Assembly: GCA_000750105.3 (NCBI GenBank)
Contig: JPHH03000013.1
Coordinates: 372,001-436,000, forward strand
Length of the DNA stretch: 64,000 nt
Direction of reading: 5' to 3'
Source of the DNA: Tolypocladium sp. Sup5 PDA-1
Lineage: Eukaryota; Ascomycota; Sordariomycetes; Hypocreales; Ophiocordycipitaceae
A program made the translations under genes and the position numbers. How positions within the stretch are numbered: the first letter of the stretch is position 1; every line of letters begins with the position of its first letter. Below, one piece after another: positions 1 to 9,424 of the stretch. The notes below the pieces were generated by a model. That model did no database searches. It saw nothing but the letters and a program-made list of their open reading frames with translations, and was not told the DNA's origin.

Positions 1-156
1 TGCCTCTTCGCTGGGCTCTTCCGCAGCACGTTCGCCACCACCTGCCGTGCATATGCATCCGCATCGACAAAGTTCTTGGCTACCGCGGTTGCGTTCATGA
101 CCGCCTCGAGCGCTGCAGCCGGTGATGAGCGCGGTTTTCTGGGCTGGAGACGCCAT
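1..156 (-). pseudogene. Short-chain dehydrogenase remnant, window edge
   Basis: Reading leftward from the ATG at 156, the first 15 codons look like the N-terminus of an SDR (an ALITGCS stretch, the start of the Rossmann TGxxxGxG loop). The frame then changes, and the second frame reads MNATAVAKNFVDADAYARQV followed by VANVLRKSP, which resembles the C-terminal helix region of fungal Ayr1/1-acyl-DHAP-reductase-like SDRs. The catalytic centre (Ser, YxxxK) that should lie between them is missing. I infer an internal deletion of most of an SDR gene with a frame change. The copy runs off the left edge, so the real C-terminus is not visible. An alternative is an unrelated short ORF, but the two SDR-like halves in the right order argue against it. 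Confidence 0.45.
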
Positions 157-285
157 GGTTAAAGAAACGTTCAGATAAGGTAAGTAATAAAACCAAATCA
201 GCATTCAAGCGTTCGTCCTGAATGATGGGCACATTGGCCTTTCTTTATGTATAGCGATGACTTTTGAACTGCGGGAGGAGACGGC

Positions 286-319
<34 letters not shown>

Positions 320-1118
320 CCCCGAGGCAACTTGTATCAATAGCAATGTTGCGGAGCGGAGAAGTAGCCAGCTCCGCTCCGGCCGAGATCGTTTGTTTCC
401 TAAATAGGCAATGCATCGTGGTGTGCTAAATCAGAATTCACTTTCGCTTTCGCTTACCATGCCTTGTAAGCCTCTGAAGGCACCTACTTGTGGCCTTTCG
501 TGCCGCTGTCAGGCTTAGCAATCCCATTGTTGGTGCCTGTGGCGAAGGGCCTTGTTATTCTTTCAACCGAGTTAGATAGAGTCTCATTGTTATGTATCTT
601 GAATGCACAGTCACCTGAGTTGCATTCTCAACACTTTCAAGTTAATTTACGTTGCTGAAGCTGTTAGCTACCTAAGGTAGTTCCCCCCGAGATACTTTGT
701 CAGCATAGAGATGGAAAGGGATTCTTCTCGCAGAAATCATAAAAGATAATATGCGGTAATGACTGTCTATTATTGATTCTACTACTCTCCTTTGTAGTCG
801 AGAAATGTCACGGATGGAACCTTCCTCGCGGTCTAGGTTAGGTAGGTCCCACACAGCTCCAGGCAGGCCTCTAGGTGAGTAGTTAAACACTCTAGGTGGG
901 GTCACTGTGGCTGCTGCCTGCTGAGCTGCCCCTCTATGCTGATTCCAAACGCGGGCTGTCTCCGTCATCGTGCTCCACTCCTGCCTTTTGACAGCTTCCA
1001 TCGCCCTCCCTCCTCCACGATCGATTCCAACCTCAGCCAGTTTCTTCCCTTTAACTTGCCTCAGCAGTAGGATACACAGAGAAACTTCCGTTGAACCCGC
1101 CCCGAGCGCTCCGCCGCC
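157..1118. other. Gene-free upstream region with a poly-C tract
   Basis: No coding sequence is convincing here. The stretch holds a run of 31 cytosines at 287-317 and the 5' flank of the ubiquitin hydrolase gene. The open frames at 672-1238 and 970-1314 are compositional; only the end of the latter overlaps a real exon. Confidence 0.5.
287..317. repeat. Homopolymer (C)31
   Basis: Uninterrupted run of 31 C. Its exact length is likely to vary between isolates or to be a sequencing artefact. On the minus strand it is a G-run able to form G-quadruplex DNA. Confidence 0.95.
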
Positions 1119-3680
1119 ATGTCGTGCCCTCACCTGGAGTCTGCTGGTATGTTTGGATGCCCCGCGCTGCGCTCGCCAGGGCAACCAGCTCCCACTCCGT
1201 GTCACGAAGCTCACGCGCGCCGTCGCTTTAGGGCTCACGCCTCCGACGCCGGCCCAGTCCGTCTACCGAGAGGACTGCACCCAGTGTTTCGACTCCATCG
1301 TAAGTCTGCCATAGCCGCCGCGACGTGAAGCCGCCCCTCGATGCTGCGCGGGACACAGCTGATCGAAACGCGCGTCGTGGCCAGGACGAACCCAGCGGCC
1401 TGGACGTCTGTCTTCAGTGCTTCAATGGCGGCTGCGCAGGAGACAGGCTGCATAACAAGCTTCACAGCAGCCTCAGGAACCATCCGCTCGCTCTCAACAT
1501 CCGCCGAACCCGAAAGGTCGTCGTCCGAGATGAGCCTCCAACCAAGATGTCCAAGCTCGCCATCGCTGCCGAGACGGAAGAGGACCGATACGACACTGCT
1601 CTCGCGGCAAAGTGTCTTGAATGCAATACCCAGCTGGACATCGCCAGCCCGAAACTCGCCCCTATCGTCGATGGCATAATGAAGGCAAACACCTTCTCCA
1701 AGAAGGAGGAGGTCAAGGCTTGGGAGCAGGAGCTGACGAGCTGTGAGCACATCCTCATGCTGCAGCAGCACGAGTCGCGTAAGATTGAGCAGGGCGAGCT
1801 TGGCCACTGCACCGCGTGCGACCTGAGGGAGAACCTCTGGCTGTGCCTCGAGTGCGGCAACCTGGGCTGTGGCCGGAAGCAGCTAGGTGGCGTCGATGGC
1901 AACTCGCACGCGCTGAGCCACTCTACCGAGTCGGGCCACGGCGTGGCTGTCAAGCTTGGATCAATCACCCCCGAGGGCACCGCCGATATTTACTGCTACC
2001 GATGCGACGACGAGCGTGTCGACGAGCATCTGGGCCAGCACTTGGCGCACTGGGGCATCGTGCTTGCTGAGCGACAGAAGACGGAGAAGAGCTTAACGGA
2101 GATGCAGATTGAGCAAAACTTGAAGTGGGACTTTAGCATGACGACGGAGGATGGCAAGGAGCTGAAGCCCCTTTTCGGACCCGGCCTCACGGGACTGAAG
2201 AACCTGGGCAACAGCTGCTATCTCGCCAGCATCGTGCAGTGCCTGTTCGACATGCCGTCCTTCCGAGACCGATACTACCGTCCTGGCGACGACCTCCCTG
2301 TGGTCCAGGAACCCGCCGCGGACCTGGAAACGCAGCTGCGCAAAATGGCCGACGGGTTGTGGTCTGGACGATACTCCAAGCCAGATGACAGCGTGGTTGC
2401 CGAGTCCGGGGTCACCCACCAGAAGGGTCTGGCGCCGGCAATGTTCAAGCACCTCATCGGCCGGGGCCACGAGGAGTTTTCTACGATGCGACAGCAGGAC
2501 GCTCTTGAGCTGTTCCAGCACCTCTTCAAGCTCATTACCCGATCAGAACATCCCGGAGACCTAAAGGATCCCACGGCGCAATTTCGCTTCGCCATGGAGC
2601 AGAGACTGCAGTGCCTGGAATGCAAGAGAGTCAAGTACAGCACCACCGAGCAGGACAACATCTTCATTGACGTGCCCCTAGAGAAGCTCCCGGCACAGGA
2701 GGGGACCGAGGACATCGCGGACAAGTACAAGCCCGTTACTTTTAAGGAGTGCCTTGACAATTTTACCCACGACGAAAGGGTCGAGCTTTCCTGCTCAGCC
2801 TGCGGAAGCAAGGGCTTCAACAAGCGGTCGCTCTTCAAGACATTCCCCGAAATTCTCGCTGTCAACGCTCGAAAGATGACGGTAGTCAACTGGGTACCGA
2901 TCAAGGTGGACGTGCCCGTTATTGTCCCTGACGAACCGTTCCTATTGGACAGCTACCTCTCCAAGGGCCTACAGCCGTCGGAGGAGGTGCTTCCAGATGA
3001 ACCAGAGGCTCAGGCCCCGGCGTTTGTGCCGGACGCAACGGCAGTGGCTCAGCTGGAGGGAATGGGCTTCCCACGAGTCCGCTGCGAGAAGGCGCTGCAC
3101 GCCACGGGCAACTCGGATGCCAATGCTGCAATGGAATGGCTCTTTGCCCATCTCGAAGACGCCGATATCGACGTGCCGCTTGATCTTGGCGGCCAGGCTG
3201 GGGCCGCTGGCGCTGGCACCGCCGATCCGGAGAAGATTGAGATGCTGGGGGCCATGGGCTTTGGTGCGCCGCAGGCCAAGAAGGCGCTCAAGGAAACAGG
3301 AGGTGACGTTGAGCGCGCGGTGGAGTGGCTCTTCAGCCATCCTGATGACCAGGGGATCTTTGAAGATGAGGACCCGGCTAGCAGCGAGCCTGCGGCGGTC
3401 AAGGAGCCGGCAGGGAGCGCGGCGCTGCCAGCGAGTTTCCAGCTGCGGTCGATTGTCTGCCACAAGGGAACGAGCATCCACGCTGGGTAGGTCAGGCACT
3501 CGCCGTTGAAGTAATCATAAACTAACTTGGGTAAACAGGCACTACGTTGCGTTCATCCGCAAGCAGCTCGAGGGCCAGGGCGCGAAGTGGGTGCTCTTCA
3601 ACGACGAAAAGGTCGTCGAGGCCTACGACGTGGAGGAGATGCGCAAGTTTGCGTACGTCTACTTCTTCAAGCGGGCTTAG
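1119..3680 (+). CDS. ubp14: Ubiquitin C-terminal hydrolase, UBP14/USP5 (isopeptidase T) type
   Basis: Cysteine protease that disassembles free polyubiquitin chains so that they do not clog the proteasome. I place four exons: 1119-1146, 1232-1299, 1385-3486 and 3539-3680; the sum is 2340 nt, 779 aa, frame closed. The start MSCPHLES matches fungal UBP14 proteins. In order: an N-terminal variant zinc finger (CTQC..CLQC), the ZnF-UBP domain (CTACDLRENLWLCLECG, then CGRKQ and histidines) that grips the free ubiquitin C-terminus, the Cys box (LGNSCYLASIVQC, catalytic Cys in NSCY), two UBA domains near the C-terminus (GMGFPRVRCEKAL and AMGFGAPQAKKAL) and, in the last exon, the His box with HYVAFIR. 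Length and domain order are as in the family. The gene converges on mad2. Identity is very secure; exon 1 rests on the conserved N-terminus. Confidence 0.93.
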
Positions 3681-4128
3681 CCGAAACGGAAAAGGGGGTT
3701 TGAGGCGTTGAAGGGTATTTGGGCGAGTGGGTAAGGTAGCATAGACTGCTGCTGGTATGCGTGCCGCGGTGGGTTTGGGACCGGGTGCATGAGCGGCGTG
3801 ATGACGGGTGGTGAATTAAAAATCTCAAAAGATCGGTCTGGGTTGGTGCTAGATGATGGAGGGACGACGATGCTTGATGACGGTCGATGGGACGGTTTAC
3901 GGCCGTTCAAGCATGGCGATAGATACCAACGATGCAAAATATCGTATAGATTCATGAGTCTGGCGCGGTCCTGTGAGTGTTTGCTCGGCCGTGTATCACA
4001 GGTCGTAATAAGAAGGCATATCCATCCAACGCCAGCCAGCCGGTCCCTCGGCCGCTGACATCCCGTTGCGTCCCGTCCAACCGCAGCCCCTATCCCAACC
4101 ATGTAACCAGCCCCTTGTACGCTTTCCC
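3681..4128. other. 3' intergenic space between convergent ubp14 and mad2
   Basis: Shared 3' flank of two convergent genes. I see no gene; open frames here are on the strand opposite to mad2 or extend from it. Confidence 0.6.
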
Positions 4129-5185
4129 TCACTCCCCCAGGCGGTAGCTCACGAGGGTGTCGACACGGTGGCTCGCGGTGCTGAAGCCGCGCAGCTGGAC
4201 GTGCTCGCCGCCGGCAATCTCCTTTGCGTCCGAGTCGCCCCACTCGACGGGGACGTCGCTGTCGGCATCGGCGTAGACGAGCACGTTGAAGGTGCAGTCG
4301 CCGCTGAGCTGGGGGAGGAAGGTGACGGAGGCGGTGATCTGGCGGAAGATGGCGGCGATTTCGGCCTGGATCTCGGGCTCCGTCTTGTCTGCTGCTGCGC
4401 CTGCTGATGCGGACGCGGCGCCAGGGGTGGCGTTTTCTTGGTCGGTGGGCTTGGGTGTTGAGGAGGATGGGGATTTCGATTTCGATTTCGGGGGCGGTTG
4501 GGAGATTTGGACCTGCGTGGTGGTTAGTAGCTGCATGGGCCGCAGAGGAGGAGGACTGACGTCGAATTGCCACCGCTCGACGTGCTCGCCCGTGTCCTTG
4601 TCGGTGATTACGATGACGAGCTTGGAGATCTTGCCGCCGACCATCCACTTGTCGAGCTGGGACATGATCTTCTTGATGTACGCCTTGACCTGGTCGTCGG
4701 CGGAGACTGCGAGGACGCGCCAACGTTAGCTTCCCCTCTATCCGGGGTTCAATGCTGCTGGGACGCACCGAGCATGTTGAGGCCGTATTTCTTGACGCTG
4801 TAGCTCGCGAAGGAAGTCAGCCGATGTATCGAGGGGGGCAGTAGGACGGCGCGAGGGCGCGCACGCTGTAAAGTCTTCGGCTGGGTAGACGCCTCGTTGG
4901 AACCTGCGGGCTGCGCGTCAGCTACTCTGCTCGTCCTCTCGTCGCGGCAACCGTGGGCGGGAAGTACAGAATGGTATGGATCGAGTATTGGAACTGCAGA
5001 GCGCGCGACACGGTTAGCTCAGTGCGGACCAATGCGATTCAAGCCCGTAGCTGCGCCGCTGGGGATCTGCGTACAAACTCGGCGACCAGCTTGGAGCTGC
5101 CCTTGAGGGACAGCTTGTGGACCTTGGACTTGTCCTTGGCCTTGTCCTTGGCCTTGTCCTTGGAGGGCGGCTCCTTGGACGACAT
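4129..5185 (-). CDS. mad2: Spindle assembly checkpoint protein MAD2 (HORMA domain)
   Basis: MAD2 binds Cdc20 at unattached kinetochores and inhibits the anaphase-promoting complex. Six exons by eye: 5185-5075, 4993-4968, 4903-4865, 4797-4769, 4706-4561 and 4512-4129; the sum is 735 nt, 244 aa, and all phases close. The HORMA core is plain: LKGSSKLVAEFFQYSIHTIL, FQRGVYPAEDF, VKKYGLNMLV, then KWMVGGKISKLVIVITDKDT and the C-terminal safety-belt strands ending in SYRLGE. Two additions stand out: a Lys/Asp-rich N-terminal tail with a repeated KDKA tetrapeptide, and a Ser/Pro/Ala-rich insert of roughly 45 residues after the WQFD strand. I chose the start MSSKEPPS; an in-frame Met at 5326 would add 47 residues and is less likely. 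Small exons of 26-39 nt make this gene easy to mis-annotate. Confidence 0.9.
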
Positions 5186-5620
5186 TGCGGCGGCAGGGAG
5201 CTTGCGTTTCGACTCGGGGAGGCGGGCGGGGGGGTGCGAGGTGGAAGAGGTGACGCTATTTTGTTTACTCGCGATGGTCGCATTTGCTGGAGCGGGCGGT
5301 TGCGGGGTTGCATTGGTTCGGGGCATTAGGCGGATGTTGGCGCGGGGTCCACTGTAGCCCCAGGGGTTGAGTGAGAGTGGGCCCTGAACTCCCCTGACAT
5401 CATGGGACTTGGAACTTCCACATATCATGCCTCAACTTCAGAGATATCTGGAAAGGATTCTTTCGAGCCGGCCGCATGAGAACTGATGCTGAGATTTCGT
5501 GCGAATTGCTCATCGACAATCTCTCTTCAACATTTTGGGTCTGTTCACGAGCCACGACTCACCGTGCTTGACAAGTTGACCCTACCCGTTCCAGCAAGTT
5601 GTTTCCATATCCCACCCCCC
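5186..5620. other. mad2 5' flank
   Basis: Space between the mad2 start and the 3' end of the next minus-strand gene. I see no other gene. If the longer mad2 start at 5326 is used, part of this is coding. Confidence 0.5.
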
Positions 5621-6736
5621 TCACGCCCTGTACACTGCTGGTATTCGCCGCGGCAAATCAGACATTTGTATACCATACGCCTCCATCTCGGGCGGCAGAT
5701 CGCACCAGGTGATTCCTTCATCCAAGCTGGGCGGGCGCGGTCGAGTAGGCGGTCGCCATACAGCCGAGCTCTCGTCGTCACCGTCTTCGACGTAGTGCAG
5801 ATACGCCACTCTGACGATGATGCCCGCGGTGACGAGCAGAGGGATGAGCTGCGCGCTCGTGTCGACGCCGTTGGCGCCGGGGAGCGCGTTCCATCGGACG
5901 GAGAGCTCGACCCCGGCGACGAGCACGGTGAAGACGGTGAGGTTGGACAGCGATTGCAGGGTGCGCAGGCCGTCGACGTGCCCCTTGCTGGGCTGCTTCG
6001 TCAGTAAGGAGAACAAGACGCTGTTACCTTGGGTAAGGTATGAACAAGAGACATACGAGACACGTCTGCGGCGCCTACGCCGAGGGTAGGTAGGCACGTA
6101 ACAGGCCTTCATCAGCACTACGCTCACGCAGCCCACGATGATGAGGACATACAGAGCGGCATTGACGGCGATAAACGGCTCGTTGTAGTCGAGCGAGGCC
6201 TGGCTGAAGAAGAAGCCAAACTGGCGACAGCCCCGGTCCAGCCCCGGCAGGTACGTCGCGAAGAACCAGACGCCCACCGACGACGCCGTCAAGACGAGCA
6301 CAAAGTTCAGCACGCGGAACACGCGCAGCTGTTGCTCCCGCGACCAGGCCAGCGGGTCCCAGCGCGGGTCCCAGCACGACAGCGCGCGCCAGGCGTAGAC
6401 GGGCACGAGGAACAGGTGCGAGCCCGTGCCGAGCAGCAGCAGGATGTAGACGCCCGCGGCGTCGAGCGCGCCGCCGCGGACGAGCTGGGCGACGAGGCCG
6501 ATGGTGACGGCCGCGGAGAGCAGCAGCCCGAGGAGGCGGATCTCGGGGAGGGACTCTGGGCCGATGTGCTCGAAGGCGAGGGCGGCGAACCACTGGGTGT
6601 AGAAGGAGAGGCGGATGCCCAGGCCGTACATGTCTGGACGGGACAGGGGGGAGCAGAGAGACATGTTGCTGTGCCGCTGTGTTGGCTGAGCAGGGCGAGG
6701 CCGATAACATGGGGTACAAGTCCCGTTCGCGAGCAA
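5621..6736 (-). CDS. Multi-pass membrane protein, uncharacterised fungal family
   Basis: Unknown function. The protein has about seven hydrophobic segments: LSFYTQWFAALAF, LLGLLLSAAVTIGLVAQLV, AAGVYILLLLGTGSHLFLVP, RVLNFVLVLTASSVGVWFF, FIAVNAALYVLIIVGCVSVV, LTVFTVLVAGVEL and LIPLLVTAGIIVRVAYL. A basic patch (PRRRRRRR) follows the fifth. The C-terminal tail is cytosolic-looking and Pro-rich. An intron at 6056-5988 is likely: GTATGT donor, CTGAC branch, CAG acceptor, 69 nt, frame kept. The N-terminus is uncertain: the motif DMYGLGIRLSFY is typical of this fungal family and is normally preceded by a short exon, and a GTACCC donor near 6716 could remove the Arg/Pro-rich leader. No enzymatic motif is visible. 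Confidence 0.72.
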   Translation of the reverse strand: MLANGTCTPCYRPRPAQPTQRHSNMSLCSPLSRPDMYGLGIRLSFYTQWFAALAFEHIGPESLPEIRLLGLLLSAAVTIGLVAQLVRGGALDAAGVYILLLLGTGSHLFLVPVYAWRALSCWDPRWDPLAWSREQQLRVFRVLNFVLVLTASSVGVWFFATYLPGLDRGCRQFGFFFSQASLDYNEPFIAVNAALYVLIIVGCVSVVLMKACYVPTYPRRRRRRRVSYVSCSYLTQGNSVLFSLLTKQPSKGHVDGLRTLQSLSNLTVFTVLVAGVELSVRWNALPGANGVDTSAQLIPLLVTAGIIVRVAYLHYVEDGDDESSAVWRPPTRPRPPSLDEGITWCDLPPEMEAYGIQMSDLPRRIPAVYRA

Positions 6737-7293
6737 GAATGCGAGTATATGCCATGGCTACCACCCATCGCTACCACGGCAGCATCCTCTGCCCAAACAC
6801 GCCATCAGCATCCAGACCTTTGGCAGCGACAAGCTGTAGATGCCCAACGCCAGCAGCACAGACGTACAACAGAGGGAAGCCAATGGATTCACACAACACA
6901 TCGTCATCGTCGGCGCGGCGGCGGGCTCGCGATGGCGTGCAACCCGGGGGAGAGGCTGACAACGAGGACGTGGAACGTGGTTGTGCGACTGCCGTCGGTG
7001 GCGGAGGGGCGCGTCTGTGCAAGGAGCCAGACGTGCATGCTGCTTCTGATTGAGCTGAGCCTACTTGCCTGCGTTGGACGATGATGGTCGTTTGCCCCTG
7101 ACAAAGCAATGCCGGGTTCCCTGGTAAGGAAAGGCGGAACTTGGGCAACAGCAAGAGCTCGAGACAACACCCTCCAACATCCGAACTTGGAGCAACTCGA
7201 CACCCCAGGAGCAACCACCTGGCACCCGAGTCACGGTTAGAGTAGCCTGAAGCATCGAGAGTTCCGCATCTTTACCACACTTCTCCATCGACC
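6737..7293. other. Divergent promoter region
   Basis: Shared 5' space of the membrane protein (minus) and the phosphotransferase-like gene (plus). No gene is supported. Part may encode the 5' exon of the membrane protein. Confidence 0.45.
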
Positions 7294-8469
7294 ATGGCCG
7301 GGCGAGTCGGCATCCTGCAAGACGCTCGCAGGTTCGTCAACTCGGACGTACTGTCCCGCTTGAACGAAGTGACCAGGACATACTTGGAGCGGGGCTGCCG
7401 CCTTGACACGCTCCTGAAGCGCGAGCTGGCCGATTACCCCCACGGCATCGAGGCCTGGATCGCGCAGCAAAGACCCCGGCCCGACAAGATCCTCTTCAGC
7501 TTCGACGAGGACACGGTGGTCCGGCTCCGGGCCCTGCTGCCGCTGAGCGACCTGCTCGTCGAGCACATACTCGAAACGCCCATCGCGGCCGTCGAGGAGC
7601 CCGGGTCCCGGAGCGTGTTTGAGCAATGCCTCTTGCGGATGATGCGGCGTAACCCCTCGCCCACGGTCCTCCACCACTCGGCCACGAGCGTCATCTACGC
7701 CTTCGCCCCGGGCGTTATCCTCAAAGTGACTGCCTACGACGTTGCCATCATAGAAGAGGTTTCGAGCATGGACTATTTTTACATGCACCAGCGTATCAAC
7801 TTCATCCCGGCGCCGGCTCCTCAGGGGATGTTCTGCAGGCAGGACGACAAGGTGTGGGCGTTCATGCAGCGCCTCCCAGGGCAGCGGCTCGAGAGGCTCT
7901 GGCGAAGGCTCACGCCCCGCCAAAAGTCGTCCCTGCAAGTCCAGCTCACCATCATCATCAAGGCGCTGAGGGAGTGGGAGCCAGTGGCCAACGAGGAAGG
8001 CGAGGTCCCGTTGGGAGGCGTCATCAGCGGCATCTGCAGAGACGCGCGACGACCGACGCGCGAGATGGCGGCCCCTGGGAAAATAACCTCGGAGACGGCC
8101 TTCAACGACTTTCTCTGCCGGCAGGGGTTGACGTCGGGGTTGACGGCGGCTGCCTTTAGCCGGCAGATGCGCCCGGCCTTGAGGGACGACCACCGCATCG
8201 TCATGACGCACGGGGACCTGCATCCGCGCAACATCTTGGTCGACTGGCAATACACGGATGAGGGCAACTTTCCCGTGATTTCTGGGCTCCTGGGCTGGGA
8301 GGCGGCCGGCTGGTATCCGGAGTATTGGGAGTATGTCAAGGCCATGACCGCGGCGAAGAGGCGCAGCATAAACTTGGACGACTGGGTTGACTACCTCCCG
8401 ACCGAGGCCATGGGCAGGTACCCGGTGGAGTTTGCCGTTTCTTCGCTCCTTGAAGAGGTGGATGTTTAA
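7294..8469 (+). CDS. APH/choline-kinase-fold phosphotransferase-like protein
   Basis: Intronless, 391 aa. It belongs to the large fungal group with the aminoglycoside-phosphotransferase fold, whose substrates are mostly unknown. Visible: an N-lobe with ILKVTAYD, where the Lys sits at the ATP-binding position, the hinge region VWAFMQRLPGQRLERLW, and the Brenner-type catalytic loop MTHGDLHPRNIL with the catalytic Asp. The next motif, normally IIDWE with an Asp that binds the second metal, reads LLGWEAAGWYPEYWEYVKA, so the Asp is replaced by Gly (codon GGC). The rest of the motif is intact. This either makes a pseudo-kinase or reflects a single-base change. It is transcribed away from the membrane protein gene. 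Confidence 0.85.
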   Translation: MAGRVGILQDARRFVNSDVLSRLNEVTRTYLERGCRLDTLLKRELADYPHGIEAWIAQQRPRPDKILFSFDEDTVVRLRALLPLSDLLVEHILETPIAAVEEPGSRSVFEQCLLRMMRRNPSPTVLHHSATSVIYAFAPGVILKVTAYDVAIIEEVSSMDYFYMHQRINFIPAPAPQGMFCRQDDKVWAFMQRLPGQRLERLWRRLTPRQKSSLQVQLTIIIKALREWEPVANEEGEVPLGGVISGICRDARRPTREMAAPGKITSETAFNDFLCRQGLTSGLTAAAFSRQMRPALRDDHRIVMTHGDLHPRNILVDWQYTDEGNFPVISGLLGWEAAGWYPEYWEYVKAMTAAKRRSINLDDWVDYLPTEAMGRYPVEFAVSSLLEEVDV

Positions 8470-8533
8470 GTAGCCAAAGCGCGTCTTGCATAGCATCATT
8501 TGTACGTATAGCTGAGAGAAGGACAGCGACATC

Positions 8534-9424
8534 TCACTTGCAGGATTGCTCCACTGTCCGGACCAGAAAGCTGTGAATGTCGTCCAGTTCCTCTGGCGTC
8601 TTGAGCCAGTGGCCCTCCTCCTCGGCGCCCACGTAGTCTCGCCACTCAACGCTGAGCCCAAGAGACAAGAGAACGTCTGTTACCTGCCGCCCCAACTCGA
8701 CGTCGACGTATGCGTCGTCGGACCCGTGGCCGATGAAGACCGGCGCGCGCAGAAAGGGACTCCGGTTGTCGGGTTGTTGCTGATGTAGCGCATCCCTCAG
8801 CGGCGCCATCATGCTCGCCACAAAGGCACCGAACTCATCCCGCGGAGTGCAGCTACCCGAACCGAGGACCTGTCGAATCTCGTCCGCAAACGGGAGCCAG
8901 GTGCTCAGCCCGACGAAGGCGCCCAGTCTCTGCGTAGCCGCGTGCCGGCGAGAGAGCAGGGTCCATAGCGCAATGGCGCCGCCCTGGCTGATGCCGCCGA
9001 GTACTAGCCTGTCCGCCCTCCCGCCCAGCCGCGCGATCTCGTCGTCGACGATGGCGCAGACGTGTGCGACCGAGGCCCTGATGCCGTCGACTTGCAGGTC
9101 CTGCCGCGCGGTGATGTCCGTCAGGGAGTACGCTTCGAACCACGCGGGCATGGCTTCCTGGAAGGTGGTGCTCCAGAGGGTGGGCGAGGAGGGGAACACC
9201 CAGCGCCAGCCTGGCAGTGCCTCTTGCAGTGTCTTCTTCGTCTCAGAGGAGGAGGAGGAAGAGGAGAGATTGGATTCGAAGAGGTCCTGGGCGAATTCGG
9301 GGCCGGTGCTGCCCCGGCCGTGGAGGAAGATGAGGGTGTGCGTGTGGGTGTCGCTGGGGGGGAGGACGTGGACGGGGCCGAAGGAGGGGGGTGCAGTTGT
9401 TTGCTCTGCTGTGGTTTGCTCCAT
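8534..9424 (-). CDS. Acyl-protein thioesterase / carboxylesterase-like hydrolase
   Basis: Alpha/beta hydrolase of the phospholipase/carboxylesterase family (APT1-like), single exon, 296 aa. Family members cut thioesters or esters, including S-palmitoyl groups. The oxyanion region is LIFLHGRGSTGPEFA, the nucleophile elbow is GGISQGGAIALW (Ser in GISQG), the catalytic Asp lies in GHGSDDAYV, and a C-terminal His lies in EEEGHWLKTPEE. I chose the Met at 9424 (MEQTTAEQ) because the frame upstream to 9637 encodes low-complexity sequence with no counterpart in the family. The 3' end converges on the phosphotransferase-like gene with about 64 bp between stops. The exact substrate is unknown. Confidence 0.88.
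   Translation of the reverse strand: MEQTTAEQTTAPPSFGPVHVLPPSDTHTHTLIFLHGRGSTGPEFAQDLFESNLSSSSSSSETKKTLQEALPGWRWVFPSSPTLWSTTFQEAMPAWFEAYSLTDITARQDLQVDGIRASVAHVCAIVDDEIARLGGRADRLVLGGISQGGAIALWTLLSRRHAATQRLGAFVGLSTWLPFADEIRQVLGSGSCTPRDEFGAFVASMMAPLRDALHQQQPDNRSPFLRAPVFIGHGSDDAYVDVELGRQVTDVLLSLGLSVEWRDYVGAEEEGHWLKTPEELDDIHSFLVRTVEQSCK

Noticed and set aside
1235..1807. 190-codon minus-strand frame
   Set aside because: Antisense to the conserved ubp14 exons.
4066..4803. Several plus-strand frames opposite mad2
   Set aside because: High GC creates long complementary frames; the minus strand has conserved exons with proper splice sites.
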